Origin: JBJXHN01 sp046233135 | GTDB taxonomy: Bacteria; Pseudomonadota; Alphaproteobacteria; Rhodospirillales; Rhodospirillaceae | Reading direction: 5' to 3' | DNA: 64,000 nucleotides | Assembly (NCBI GenBank): GCA_046233135.1 | Contig: JBJXHN010000004.1 | Coordinates: forward strand, 186,001 to 250,000 | Part shown: in pieces, positions 51,923 through 60,955 of the stretch | Layout: every line of letters begins with the position of its first letter | Position numbering within the stretch: position 1 is the first letter of the stretch | Made by a program: the position numbers and the translations under genes | The notes under the pieces: model-generated | What the model was told of the DNA's origin: nothing | Seen by the model: the letters and a program-made list of their open reading frames with translations, nothing else | The model's database searches: none

Positions 51923-52723
51923 TCAGTGGTATCGGTATTGGCTCAGCTCCTCCTTGGGAAGGGCATCGCAGCGATGATCTGCAAGCCTGTAGACGACGAA
52001 CTCGTTTTTTTTGTTGCTGTGATTGAGGATGGTGTAAGCATTGCCATTCGGTGAGCATACGTTGACTTGGTGATTGTCCCTCGAGGTATAAAATCCGTCG
52101 CTGGCCCCGAGCGCCCATACATTGTGTCCTGCGATCGTTATGTCCATATCGCAAACGTGGTTCGAGAAATAATACTGAATCAGGCTGATTTCTCCACCAA
52201 TCAGGTATCCGTCGAGAACCAGTTTGCCGGAGAAGATGAAATTGATGGCCTCTTTCCCGTTCAGAATCGTGCAGCCATGTTTGTGCCAATCATATTCTCC
52301 AGAATAGGCGAAGTTTTTCATTATATCTTTTGAATCGTCCAGCAAATCTTCTGTTGTTCTGACGAAGAATGCGCCAGACAGTGCCGTTGATGCCGGGTGC
52401 TGATCGTTTGTTTTTTTGCTAAGGTCGATGGCTATTTTGACCCCGGTAACGTTTTTGTATCCATTGACTTTATTTTTAGTTTGAGATGGGGTGATCGGAG
52501 GGAAGTCTTCTTTTTGACGAGGGGTCCTGGTCGAAAGATAGGTTGCCCGTGGGTTGGGTATGAAGTCGATACTGGTGACGGTCGCGTACCGTTGAATGGT
52601 TTTCCCCTCAACGAGCGAAACAGGAATCAGTGGTGCGGGCGGGATATGAAGGGTCGCAGAGCTGTCGGCCCAAACCCGGAACGGCAAGATGACCAAAACA
52701 AGAAGTGCGAGAGCGTAAGCCAT
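51923..52723 (-). CDS. Exported protein of unknown function, partner of 52732-54981
   Basis: A 266-residue protein with a clear signal peptide (AYALALLVLVILPFRVWADS, cut near residue 20), so periplasmic or secreted. Mature features are four cysteines (GCTILNG, HVCDMD, VNVCSPNG, DHRCDALP) that could form disulphides, and beta-rich segments such as LVLDGYLIGGEISLIQYYFS. No family was recognised. GAGGGA precedes ATG 52723. The start lies about ten bases beyond the stop of the large exported-protein gene (a TTG at 52735 would overlap it), so the two are coupled. GC content is visibly lower than in neighbouring genes. Confidence 0.7.
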   Translation of the reverse strand: MAYALALLVLVILPFRVWADSSATLHIPPAPLIPVSLVEGKTIQRYATVTSIDFIPNPRATYLSTRTPRQKEDFPPITPSQTKNKVNGYKNVTGVKIAIDLSKKTNDQHPASTALSGAFFVRTTEDLLDDSKDIMKNFAYSGEYDWHKHGCTILNGKEAINFIFSGKLVLDGYLIGGEISLIQYYFSNHVCDMDITIAGHNVWALGASDGFYTSRDNHQVNVCSPNGNAYTILNHSNKKNEFVVYRLADHRCDALPKEELSQYRYH

Positions 52724-52731
52724 CTTGTCCC

Positions 52732-54981
52732 TCAATTTTCGATGTGTTTCTGGTAGTCTTTCAAGCTGACGTGGCCGGTCAGTGGCCTATAGCAGAAGCC
52801 GATTTTGGATCGTGCCAATATTTCTGCCTCGTTGTTTCCGATGTCCGAGAGATCAGGATTGTAGTCGCAGATGATAGGGCCTCTCCGGGACAGGACTGTC
52901 CCGTTTTCAGCGTCATAGGAAATGGATCCAAGGTAATAGGAGGCATCGAAGGCCGGAACGACGTCTTCTCCTTCGGTGGCGCGGTTATCCGCCTTCCCGG
53001 ACACGAGGGTGATTCGGTCGACACCATCCACTGTTTCGGTCGAGAGTTTGATCGGGAGACCCGGGAACGGGTAGTCGAGAGCCCGGCATGAGTCAATCGC
53101 CGTTCCGTGGTCGGACACGTCGCACAGGGACGTTTCTGTGATAGCAAATCTGTACCACCAGTCTCTGGAGGAAAGCGGGGCACGATCGTAGCCGGATACC
53201 AGAAGGCGGCCATTGTCGCTCAGGAAGGAAAGGCCGTTCGGGGGGAGGGCGTCCGTGTTTCGGATGAGGCCGAAGGTCGTGGGGTCCGCATTCAGATGCA
53301 GGACGTCAACGTCGTCAGCGTCCTTTTCGAGAGAGAAGCCTCGGCTGATCGGCCAGATCTTCATGGGATTTTTGGAGTCCTTCTGGTCTTTGAAGACTGC
53401 ATAGGTCTTGCCGAGTTTCGAGAAAAGGGCAGCCGGACCGTAGGTCGTGTCCGCCAAGGTTTCGGGGAGGCGGGTCTTCAAGGACACGGGAGTCTGGGGA
53501 GCGTGGTTGCCTCGGTACGGCAGAAAGATAAGGTCGTAGTCGGCCGCCGGGTTTTCGGTGATGAGCGCCGTGTATTTCAGCAACGGATTGTACGAAAGGG
53601 CGGTGACGCGCTTATCGGACAGGTCCTGGCCGCTGCTGTCCCTGGCCGGCATGACAAACCTGGAGAACTGGGCCTGTCCATTGCTGTTGGTCAGGGAATA
53701 TTCGTGCAGCTGATTGCCGACGGCGAGGTACAGGCCGAAGGGGGTGGCTTCAACCAGATGGGGGCATGTGCCTGTACTATCTCCGCACGTGAAAGCGACG
53801 GACCGGGTATGGGACCCATCCAATGACATGCTGACCAGAGCGAATGTTTTTCGCTTTTTCGTCTTCCAGAGTCCAAGGGGATTGTGGCCGTCCCGCTGGA
53901 TCGACGGGACGGACTGCATGGCTTTGAAGGCCCAGTGATTGCTTGTGTCGTAGGTTCCTTTGCCCATCCCTTTCAGGGCGAGCGGGGCGGGGAGACTGGT
54001 TTCATCCAGGATGGCCATGGCGCCTGCGAGTTTGATGGCTTTTCCAGTCTCGTCTCGGTAGGCATTGGTAAAAACAAATAGATTCGTGACCACCTTGGCG
54101 GTCGTGTCGCTTTTCGTATTGTCTTGGACGACGGAAACGGGGGGCAGTCTGCTCGGATCCGAGATGTCGAAGTCCAGGATATAAATTCCGCCCCCATAGG
54201 CCGTCTTCTGACCGATGGTCAGGCCCGCCTTCAACCGGAAGATATCGACTGTCATGGCGGGCGGGACGCTCAGGGTCTCGTTCCCGTAGCCTACCAGGAT
54301 GTGAACCTTGTCTCTCTCTTCCGTATCGACGTAGGCGTTCAGGGCCGTAACCGGAACAATTTCATGGGGCGGTACATCAATGCTGCTATAGCTTGCGGTG
54401 TTTCTGTAATTGAGCGCGCAGGCATCGCCGTCATTGTCGTCATAGCATTTTTTGTAGTCGTTTCCGCTTTTCAGGCGGGGCAGGTACATATAGCCGTTGT
54501 TCTCTAGATTTATTTCGACGATTTCCAAGTCCCCATTGGTATAGCCGAGGACCAGGAATCCTCTGTTCTTGCCCTTCCGGTCTTTCATGGTGACGTAATG
54601 ATGGCGATTTACGGCTTTTCCCACATATCCCTGTGTGTCTGATTTCGCCAGGGAGAAGGTGAATTTTTCCGGAAAGCCGGTATCCGAGTAGAGTTTTCCG
54701 TAGAGTTCTTCCTTCTGGGCATTTTCGGCGAGAATGGCATTTACCTGATTCTTTATATCGTCTTTGCCGTTGGCGGGAATGGGATCATCTGCATAAAAGC
54801 AGAATGGCTTGCAGGCTGTCTCCAGGGCGGTGTTCGCGTCGCTGTCGGTGGCTGCGGCCGCTCCGGCAGAAACGGCGAGAAAAATCGCGCCGAGAGATGT
54901 GAGGCGATAAGGGCCACGGCGACGCTTTGCCCCCTCCACATGACGCGTCTGTACAGATGGGGGGCATATGGAGCAAATCAT
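52732..54981 (-). CDS. Large exported protein of unknown function, possibly a beta-propeller
   Basis: A 749-residue protein with a signal peptide after a basic n-region (RRRGPYRLTSLGAIFLAVSA, cut after the Ala run near 45). The mature chain is almost entirely short beta-strand blocks, for example FLVLGYTNGDLEIVEINLEN, VHILVGYGNETLSVPP, AYGGGIYILDFDISDPSRLP and GLYLAVGNQLHEYSL. They recur at roughly 40-60 residue spacing, as in a beta-propeller. The GGGIYILDFDISDP block recalls the propeller of PilY1-type proteins, but this is only a resemblance. There are several cysteine pairs. AAGGA and an AT-rich promoter-like region lie upstream. No family was assigned. GC is lower than the genome norm. 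Confidence 0.68.
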   Translation of the reverse strand: MICSICPPSVQTRHVEGAKRRRGPYRLTSLGAIFLAVSAGAAAATDSDANTALETACKPFCFYADDPIPANGKDDIKNQVNAILAENAQKEELYGKLYSDTGFPEKFTFSLAKSDTQGYVGKAVNRHHYVTMKDRKGKNRGFLVLGYTNGDLEIVEINLENNGYMYLPRLKSGNDYKKCYDDNDGDACALNYRNTASYSSIDVPPHEIVPVTALNAYVDTEERDKVHILVGYGNETLSVPPAMTVDIFRLKAGLTIGQKTAYGGGIYILDFDISDPSRLPPVSVVQDNTKSDTTAKVVTNLFVFTNAYRDETGKAIKLAGAMAILDETSLPAPLALKGMGKGTYDTSNHWAFKAMQSVPSIQRDGHNPLGLWKTKKRKTFALVSMSLDGSHTRSVAFTCGDSTGTCPHLVEATPFGLYLAVGNQLHEYSLTNSNGQAQFSRFVMPARDSSGQDLSDKRVTALSYNPLLKYTALITENPAADYDLIFLPYRGNHAPQTPVSLKTRLPETLADTTYGPAALFSKLGKTYAVFKDQKDSKNPMKIWPISRGFSLEKDADDVDVLHLNADPTTFGLIRNTDALPPNGLSFLSDNGRLLVSGYDRAPLSSRDWWYRFAITETSLCDVSDHGTAIDSCRALDYPFPGLPIKLSTETVDGVDRITLVSGKADNRATEGEDVVPAFDASYYLGSISYDAENGTVLSRRGPIICDYNPDLSDIGNNEAEILARSKIGFCYRPLTGHVSLKDYQKHIEN

Positions 54982-55229
54982 GTCGCATCCTTAAGTATAT
55001 AATATTGTTCTGCTTACCCAGAGGGTGCAAGGATTTGATGAACAAATCAATATCGCCAATGGATGTACATAGCCTGTTTTATGTTTTTTTGGTTGTGTTG
55101 TGTCGGCGATAGGATGAAAAAAAGCCCCGCGGATAAAGCTGCGGGGCTGCAAGGTCGGAAAAGGATCGCTATGGGTGGCACCGCCCGGAGGCGGCGCCGG
55201 TCTGCACGGTTCAGGTACGCACGGATGGA
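54982..55229. other. Spacer between exported-protein pair and flgE
   Basis: The left half is AT-rich and carries the likely leftward promoter of the exported pair (TTATATA-type -10 around 54994-55010, read on the minus strand). The right half carries the flgE terminator at 55117-55148. No coding sequence was seen. Confidence 0.55.
55117..55148 (-). terminator. Terminator of the fliK-flgD-flgE operon
   Basis: An 8-bp stem AGCCCCGC/GCGGGGCT (55123-55130 with 55141-55148) followed on the minus strand by seven T (A-run 55117-55123). It lies 80 bp after the flgE stop. Confidence 0.9.
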
Positions 55230-57671
55230 TCAGCGCTTGATCCGCACCAGCTCGTCGAGCATTTCGTCGGAGGTGGTGATGATCTTGGCAGCGGCCGAAT
55301 AGGCGCGCTGGGTGGTGATCATGTTGGTGAATTCCTCGCCCAGGTCGACGGTGGAGGATTCCAGGGTGGCCTGGTTGATGGTCCCCGACCCGGCTTCGCC
55401 GGCTTCGCGCACCGTGGGCAGGCCCGAGTTGTCGGTCTGCTGGAACACGTTCCCGGTCAGCGAGTTCATGCCGTTCGGGTTCACGAAGGTGGCAATCGGG
55501 ATCATGAAGATCGGGGTGGTCACGCCGTTGTCGAACAGGGCGGTCACAACACCGTCATCGCTGATCGAAATCCCGGCGAAGTTCCCGAACTGGTTTCCGT
55601 TCTGGCTGGTGTAGTTCAGCTGATAGGTATCGCCCAGCTGGGTGAAGCCGTCGGAGGTGTTGTAGTTGCCCAGGAACTGGGTGATCGCCGCACTGCCCGG
55701 AGGCGCGGACGAGCCGTCCATGTTCAGGGCGCCGTTGGCCCAGCCGATCTTGATCGTGGACCGCGGGTCGTTGGCAGCCGTTTCGTCGGAGCCGAAGAAG
55801 GAATCCGGCGTGCCGTCCCCATTGAAGACAATGGCGTAGTTGCCGGTGCTGCCGGTGTTCATCCAGGCCACCGTGCTGTCCAGGATCGGCACGCTGTAAG
55901 GGGAGCTTTGCTGGACGGAGGCGATGCCGTCTTCATCCACCAGGTTGCTGGCGTTCACGTCGATGGTGTCGGCGGTATCCACCTGACGGAAGATCAGACC
56001 GTTCATCCCCTGCACGCGTTCGGCATAGGCCTGGGGAACGGTATAGTTCTTGGTCGTGGTGTATTCCTTACCGAAGGCCGTGTTGATCTGTGCGGACAAC
56101 TGGTCGAGCATCTGCGACAGCGTGATGTCGGACACGTCGATGCTGAAGCTGCGGTCGGTCCCGAAGTCATCGTTGGCCGGCGCGCCGAAGAGGCCGGTGT
56201 TGGCATCCATCGACAGCGAGGACGAGAGAACGCCGGTGGCGGTGTCCACTTCCGTCCAGTACCCCGGACCCCAGTTGCTGTCGAAATAGGTCTCCATTCC
56301 GTTCTGGATGGCCGTGCCGATTTCGGAAAGGGTGGTCTTGCCGCCCACGTTGATATCGGTGTCCGAGGTGGGGTTGGAGGACAGCGTGAATGGCACCCCG
56401 CCGACCTCGATGGTGCCCGTGGCGTTCCAGTTGGTGGTCGCACTCGTGATCCGATAGCCCGCCCCCAGAGTGAAGGCCCCGCCACCATCATCGGTCATGA
56501 CTGCCGCGTCGTTGAACTGGGCGGCGTCCTCAGCGGCGGTTTCCAGGAGGGCGATCACGTCGGCAGCCGTGGTTGCGCTGCTGATATCTACCTCGACGTC
56601 GGAGCTGCCGCCGCCATTGGTCAGTTGGAAGGTGTGGGTTACGACGGGCGGACCATCGCGGGTAATGGTGATTGTGTCGCCGACCGTCGGCATATCCGCC
56701 CCGTATTGCCAGGCCAGCGGGGGATCGGTAATCGTCGTGGAGTTCAAGTCAGTCGCCCCGTCTTCCACGAAGTTCTTGTCGGCGGCGGCGAAGTTGAAGG
56801 TGTAATCGTTGCCGTTAATCTGCATCGTCATGGACGAGCCGGCCGCCGGAATGCTTTCGAAGTCCAGGCGCCCGGCGGCGAAGTACGTGCGCTGCGCCGT
56901 CGTCTGATCTTCCATGGTCACGTAGGTGGAGCCCTGGGGCGGCAGCAGTTCGACGTCCCAGGAGTTCTGGGCGCGCTTGATCCAGGTGTAGTCCAGGTTG
57001 TGGCTGTTACCCAAAGAGTCGAAGATCAGCGGCGAGGTCTTGAAGGTGGACCCGTTGGCCGCCGACGACGGCAGGTTCGCCCCCATGGTCAGGGTCGAGG
57101 TGGCCCGCGCCGTGCCGCCGATGGTGCTGAGGTTCAGCGGCTGCATGTTCACCGCATCGACCGCGTTCGGGTTGATGTAGAAGGTGTCGCCGTTGCCGTT
57201 GTTATAGGCCTTCTGGTAGGCGTTGCCATCGACGTTGATGGTCGAGGCGGTGGAGGCCCCATCCCAGTTCTGCAACGGCCAGCCCTGCATGTAGAAGCCG
57301 CCGACGTTTTGCAGGAAGCCGTTCTTGTCGATTTTGAACGACCCCGCCCGGGTATAGGCGAAGCCCGAGGGGTTCTGGGCGTTCTCGGAAACCACGAAGA
57401 AGCCGCTGCCGGAGATGCCCACGTCCGTGGACGACGAGGTGGCCTGCAACAGACCCTGGACGTCCACGCCGGTGCGCGGCGCGGACTGCACGCCACCCGG
57501 GGAATAGCGGGTCAGCGACGTCTGCTGGGTGACCAGGGTCTGGAAGTTCACCTTCGTCGACTTGTAGCCGATGGTGTTGATATTGGCGACGTTATCGGCA
57601 ATCGCACCCAGCGCAGAGGACTGGGACTGAAGGCCGGAAACGCCGGAGGTCAAGGCACCGAAGAGGGACAT
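55230..57671 (-). CDS. flgE: Flagellar hook protein FlgE, enlarged
   Basis: An 813-residue subunit of the flagellar hook, about twice the size of the enteric protein. The N-terminal rod/hook helix and motif (LFGALTSGVSGLQSQSSALG, AIADNVANINTIGYK), the D1 start (GFFVVSENAQNPSGFAYTRA) and the C-terminal helix (TNMITTQRAYSAAAKIITTS, DEMLDELVRIKR) are intact. The extra length is in the surface domains between about 300 and 600, with repeated Thr/Asp/Gly-rich beta segments. AAGGAG precedes the ATG. It is the last gene of the operon. Confidence 0.95.
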   Translation of the reverse strand: MSLFGALTSGVSGLQSQSSALGAIADNVANINTIGYKSTKVNFQTLVTQQTSLTRYSPGGVQSAPRTGVDVQGLLQATSSSTDVGISGSGFFVVSENAQNPSGFAYTRAGSFKIDKNGFLQNVGGFYMQGWPLQNWDGASTASTINVDGNAYQKAYNNGNGDTFYINPNAVDAVNMQPLNLSTIGGTARATSTLTMGANLPSSAANGSTFKTSPLIFDSLGNSHNLDYTWIKRAQNSWDVELLPPQGSTYVTMEDQTTAQRTYFAAGRLDFESIPAAGSSMTMQINGNDYTFNFAAADKNFVEDGATDLNSTTITDPPLAWQYGADMPTVGDTITITRDGPPVVTHTFQLTNGGGSSDVEVDISSATTAADVIALLETAAEDAAQFNDAAVMTDDGGGAFTLGAGYRITSATTNWNATGTIEVGGVPFTLSSNPTSDTDINVGGKTTLSEIGTAIQNGMETYFDSNWGPGYWTEVDTATGVLSSSLSMDANTGLFGAPANDDFGTDRSFSIDVSDITLSQMLDQLSAQINTAFGKEYTTTKNYTVPQAYAERVQGMNGLIFRQVDTADTIDVNASNLVDEDGIASVQQSSPYSVPILDSTVAWMNTGSTGNYAIVFNGDGTPDSFFGSDETAANDPRSTIKIGWANGALNMDGSSAPPGSAAITQFLGNYNTSDGFTQLGDTYQLNYTSQNGNQFGNFAGISISDDGVVTALFDNGVTTPIFMIPIATFVNPNGMNSLTGNVFQQTDNSGLPTVREAGEAGSGTINQATLESSTVDLGEEFTNMITTQRAYSAAAKIITTSDEMLDELVRIKR

Positions 57672-57778
57672 GGTCTTCTCCTTTTCCGTACACCGGAGCG
57701 CCTTTTTTTTGGGGTGGCGCCCTCTGGAGTCATGATCGGGGGCTTCGGCCCTTGGTCAGGGCCTGGCCGTCATCCGCG

Positions 57779-58642
57779 TCAGGTGGTGGTTGTGTCTGTG
57801 GAGTCGCTGTTGTCGTCATCCGTCGACTCGCCGCCGTCGGTGGTATCTGTGGTTTCGTCCGAGCCGCCGGTGGTGTCTGTGGTTTCGTCCGAGCCGCCCG
57901 TTGAGTCACCGTCGGCCCCGTCACCCGGATCGGTCGAATCCGTGGAGTCGGTGCTGTCATCGGCCGCTGGTTCGGGCATTTCGTCGAAGACGCCCAGCAC
58001 GTTGTCCAAGTAGACGGTGATGCCACCAATACCGAGCATGGTGCCGTCGTCGCTGGACGCAACGCCGGTCACCTTGCCCAGAGAAGTGGTCCAGGTTTCC
58101 ACTTCGCCTTCTTCCCGGCTGACGGCGGTCACCTTGATGCGATACGCGCCGTCTTCCATCTGGACGTCGTTTTTGTCCTTGCCGTCCCACGAGATGGAAT
58201 GAAGGCCCGGGGTCCTTTCCCCCACGTAACTGCGGACAAGGTTGTCATCCGCATCGTAGATGCCGATCACCACGTTATCTGCGGCTTCGGACAGGCCGTA
58301 CGTGAACATCGCTTTACTGTCCTGCAGGGACAGCCATTCGGTTTCGGCTTCCACGTACTTGCCGATGTAGCTGACCGCCATCGCCTGCTGGGTGCCGGCA
58401 TTGAGGGCCAGAAGGTTTTCCAGGTTTTCGTTCTGGTTGATCTGCTGTTCGACCTGGGCGAATTGCACCAGCTGATTGGTGAATTCTGACGAATCCATGG
58501 GAGACAGGGGGTCCTGAAACTTCAGCTGGGTGGTCAGCAGCGTCATGAAGGTGTCCATGTTCTCCGCCAGCTCGTTGCGGCTGGCAGAGGAAGTGCTGTT
58601 GCCCCGGGCGACGGCGGCTGACGCTTCTCCGATGGTGGCCAT
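57779..58642 (-). CDS. flgD: Flagellar hook capping protein FlgD with acidic tail
   Basis: A 287-residue hook-cap protein that guides FlgE assembly. MDTFMTLLTTQLKFQDPLSP and NQLVQFAQVEQQINQNENLE are the conserved N-terminal signature; the tudor/Ig-like part follows (VIGIYDADDNLVRSYVGERT). Unusually, the last 65 or so residues are almost only Asp, Thr, Ser, Gly and Glu, with a 10-residue unit GGSDETTDTT repeated in tandem. GGAGAGGA precedes the ATG, 25 bp after fliK. Confidence 0.94.
   Translation of the reverse strand: MATIGEASAAVARGNSTSSASRNELAENMDTFMTLLTTQLKFQDPLSPMDSSEFTNQLVQFAQVEQQINQNENLENLLALNAGTQQAMAVSYIGKYVEAETEWLSLQDSKAMFTYGLSEAADNVVIGIYDADDNLVRSYVGERTPGLHSISWDGKDKNDVQMEDGAYRIKVTAVSREEGEVETWTTSLGKVTGVASSDDGTMLGIGGITVYLDNVLGVFDEMPEPAADDSTDSTDSTDPGDGADGDSTGGSDETTDTTGGSDETTDTTDGGESTDDDNSDSTDTTTT
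57841..57900. repeat. Two tandem 30-bp repeats in flgD tail
   Basis: 57841-57870 and 57871-57900 are identical at 28 of 30 positions and encode the repeated 10-residue acidic unit. The wider tail region is also composed of related short GTC/GAC-type codon repeats. Confidence 0.9.
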
Positions 58643-58667
58643 GGTTCTGTCCTCTCCTGTCCCGCCG

Positions 58668-60674
58668 CTAGACGCGGACGTCCACGCCGCCCCGGGCCAT
58701 CGCCCGTTGCGCGCGCTGACCCTCGATCATGGAGGGGTCGTTGCTTTGCTCGTCCGTAGCATCGGTCCGGGACTGGGCGCCGGCATCCCGCCCGCGTCCG
58801 CTGCCCTGACCATTGCTGCCGGTCTGATTGTTGGCCATGGCGCCGTTGCCCCGCATGGCGAAGCTCAGGCTGCCGCCGTCGGTCTTCAGCCCGGCGTCCT
58901 GCAAGGCTCGCTCCAAGCCCCGGCTGTCCTGGCGCAGCATGTCCAGTGTATCCTTGCTGTCGGCCGTGATGGTGGCCTGCACGGTGCCTTCCTTGCCGAT
59001 CTCCAGCTTCACTTCCACCCGGCCCATGTCATGGGGGCGCAGCTGGATGTTGATACGGTCCACACCTTTGGCCACGGCCTTGCCGATATTGACCTTCACC
59101 TGGTCCTGGATCTTTTCGGCCATGGGATTGGGGCGCTTGGGCGGTTCGGGCTGTTCGGCTTTCTTGGCGGCCTGGTTCTGCTGAGACTGCTGGGTCTGTC
59201 CGGCCTGGACCGCCGGGTCCGGCTGGGTGGCCTTGGACTGGGTGGCGGTCTGCGTGCCCGCCTGCTGCGCGGTCTGGGCCTGGCCCTGCTGAACCGCGGC
59301 CTGACGGGCCGCCTGACGGGCCGCCTGCGCCCCTTGCGGGTCGGTGCCGGCCTGGCCCGGAACGGCCTGGTCTCCGCTCAGCTGCGGGGTGGTCTGAGGC
59401 GGCACTTGGGGCTGAGTGGGGACCTGGGGTTTATCCTGGACCGGCTGCTGGCCCTGAAGCTGGGTCTGGACGTCGGGCTGGGCCTTCTGGGCCTGGGCGT
59501 TCGGGTCGGTCTGATTCTGAGCCCTGGCCATCGCCTGCTGCAACGGGGTCGGGGTGGCGGACTGACCGGTCTGCTGGCCCGCGCCACCCTGCGTTCCATT
59601 GAAGCCCTGCTGGGCGCCGTCTTTCCCGGCGGCCGTTTCGGAGGACTGGGCAGCGGCCTGCTGGGCGGCGGTGCGGGCATCCTGGGCGGCTGTCTGGCCC
59701 TGGACACGCACCCGCACGTCCACCTGGCTGTCACTGTTCATGGAGCGGGCCAGTTGCGCGGCCTGATCCTGGGCAGCCTGGCTTTTTGCCTTGGCGGCCT
59801 CGGCGGCGTCGTTGGTGCCCTTCTTTGCACCCTGGGCATTGGGGGTGGCCTTGGCCTGGGCAGCCTGACGGGCAGCTTCCAGGGCCGCATCGGCCTCTGG
59901 GCTGTCACCGGCCGGATCGGTCTGCTGCTGAGACGGGGCCTGCGCCGGGGCGGTCGTCTTGGCGGCCGTCTGCTCGGTGCCCTGTCCTGCCCGGGCCTGC
60001 ATCTGGGCGGCCTGCGCCTGCTGGGTCGGGTCGGTTACGGACGCGTTGGCGGTCTGGGCGGCAGCAGCCTGCTGGGCACGAGCGGCGGCTTCCGCAGCGG
60101 CGCGGGCCTGCTGAACCGCCGCAGGCTCGCCATCGACATCGCTTTGCGGGATCGATTCGGTCGGCGTGGCGGCGGTATCGCCGGCTTCCACCCGGCGCTC
60201 TGCCGGGTCCGCAGCCTGCTGTTCTCCTGAGGGCTGTCCGTCGGTCGGTGCCTGGGGCTGATCGGCCGTGCCGACCTGGGCTTCCTGCCAGTCCGCAGGC
60301 GCGTCTTCAGGGCGGGCGGCCTGCTCATCACGGGGATGATCGTCCGCCGGTTCGTCGTCCACGCGCTCGTCATCGTCCCGGGCCGACGTCTCGGAGGGGC
60401 GGGACTCATCCGCATCGTCCCGATCACGCCGGTCATCGGTGCGATCCACCGGCGCTTCGCGGGGGCGGTCGAGAGCTTCCGTCAAGGTCTGGGTGATGTC
60501 CGTCGTCAGGTCGCCGGCGCTCATCCTCATGGAGTGCTTGCGCAGCAGCGTGGCAAAGCCGTTGGTGGACGCGGTGGCGCTGTCTTCGGTCTGTCCGTTC
60601 GACGAAGCGCTCGTATGCAGCAGGCCGTGGGTCGCACGCTGTTTCTGCTGATCCAGGATAGAGCTCAGGTCCAT
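58668..60674 (-). CDS. fliK: Flagellar hook-length control protein FliK
   Basis: A 668-residue secreted ruler protein. The N-terminal third is Asp/Arg-rich (RTDDRRDRDDADESRPSETS), the middle is very Gln/Ala-rich low complexity, and the C-terminal Flg_hook domain is clear (VNIGKAVAKGVDRINIQLRP, HDMGRVEVKLEIGKEGTVQA, LRQDSRGLERALQDAGLKTD). GGGAAG precedes the ATG. It is first in fliK-flgD-flgE, with a possible sigma-54 promoter about 75 bp upstream. The ruler is long, consistent with a long linker rather than a longer fold. Confidence 0.92.
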   Translation of the reverse strand: MDLSSILDQQKQRATHGLLHTSASSNGQTEDSATASTNGFATLLRKHSMRMSAGDLTTDITQTLTEALDRPREAPVDRTDDRRDRDDADESRPSETSARDDDERVDDEPADDHPRDEQAARPEDAPADWQEAQVGTADQPQAPTDGQPSGEQQAADPAERRVEAGDTAATPTESIPQSDVDGEPAAVQQARAAAEAAARAQQAAAAQTANASVTDPTQQAQAAQMQARAGQGTEQTAAKTTAPAQAPSQQQTDPAGDSPEADAALEAARQAAQAKATPNAQGAKKGTNDAAEAAKAKSQAAQDQAAQLARSMNSDSQVDVRVRVQGQTAAQDARTAAQQAAAQSSETAAGKDGAQQGFNGTQGGAGQQTGQSATPTPLQQAMARAQNQTDPNAQAQKAQPDVQTQLQGQQPVQDKPQVPTQPQVPPQTTPQLSGDQAVPGQAGTDPQGAQAARQAARQAAVQQGQAQTAQQAGTQTATQSKATQPDPAVQAGQTQQSQQNQAAKKAEQPEPPKRPNPMAEKIQDQVKVNIGKAVAKGVDRINIQLRPHDMGRVEVKLEIGKEGTVQATITADSKDTLDMLRQDSRGLERALQDAGLKTDGGSLSFAMRGNGAMANNQTGSNGQGSGRGRDAGAQSRTDATDEQSNDPSMIEGQRAQRAMARGGVDVRV

Positions 60675-60747
60675 GACGGTCTTCCCTGCGTTCTGGGCTG
60701 GCCCGCTTCGCGGCAGGCCGAGGGCACACGTGGTTGCAGATAGGAAA

Positions 60748-60762
60748 GCAAGCCGTGGGCCA
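60748..60762 (-). promoter_or_regulatory. Possible sigma-54 promoter of fliK-flgD-flgE
   Basis: On the minus strand TGGCCCACGGCTTGC keeps the essential GG and GC ten bases apart and differs from TGGCACG-N4-TTGC at two positions. Hook genes are sigma-54 dependent in several alphaproteobacteria. Confidence 0.45.
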
Positions 60763-60861
60763 ACCGCGTGGGAAGGCTATAGGTCTATGGATTCATTGGG
60801 TTTGGGTGGGAGCGGAGGGGAGGGAACCGGTCCGCCAGGGCGGTAAGAACGACCTAATGGA

Positions 60862-60890
60862 AAGGCCGGCAGGAAATTTCTGCCGGCCTT
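60862..60890 (-). terminator. Terminator-like hairpin after the coiled-coil gene
   Basis: A perfect 11-bp stem AAGGCCGGCAG/CTGCCGGCCTT with a 7-nt loop, downstream of the leftward gene that ends at 60956. The T-tract is short. Confidence 0.65.
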
Positions 60891-60955
60891 GGGGTGCGGG
60901 GACATGTGCCGTGGGGGAGGCGGACCGCAGGAGGGCTCTTGCTCGGCCCCCGAGG

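Larger units (their letters stand above)
60675..60955. other. Spacer upstream of fliK
   Basis: 281 bp with the fliK promoter candidate at 60748-60762 and a terminator-like hairpin at 60862-60890. No gene is seen. Confidence 0.6.

Noticed and set aside
55908..58013. 701-codon plus-strand frame opposite flgE and flgD
   Set aside because: Gly/Val/Arg/His-rich antisense frame; the minus-strand flagellar proteins are unmistakable.
58668..60674. Gln/Ala-rich stretch read as a possible frameshifted or artefactual gene
   Set aside because: The C-terminal Flg_hook domain is intact in the same frame and low-complexity linkers are normal in FliK.
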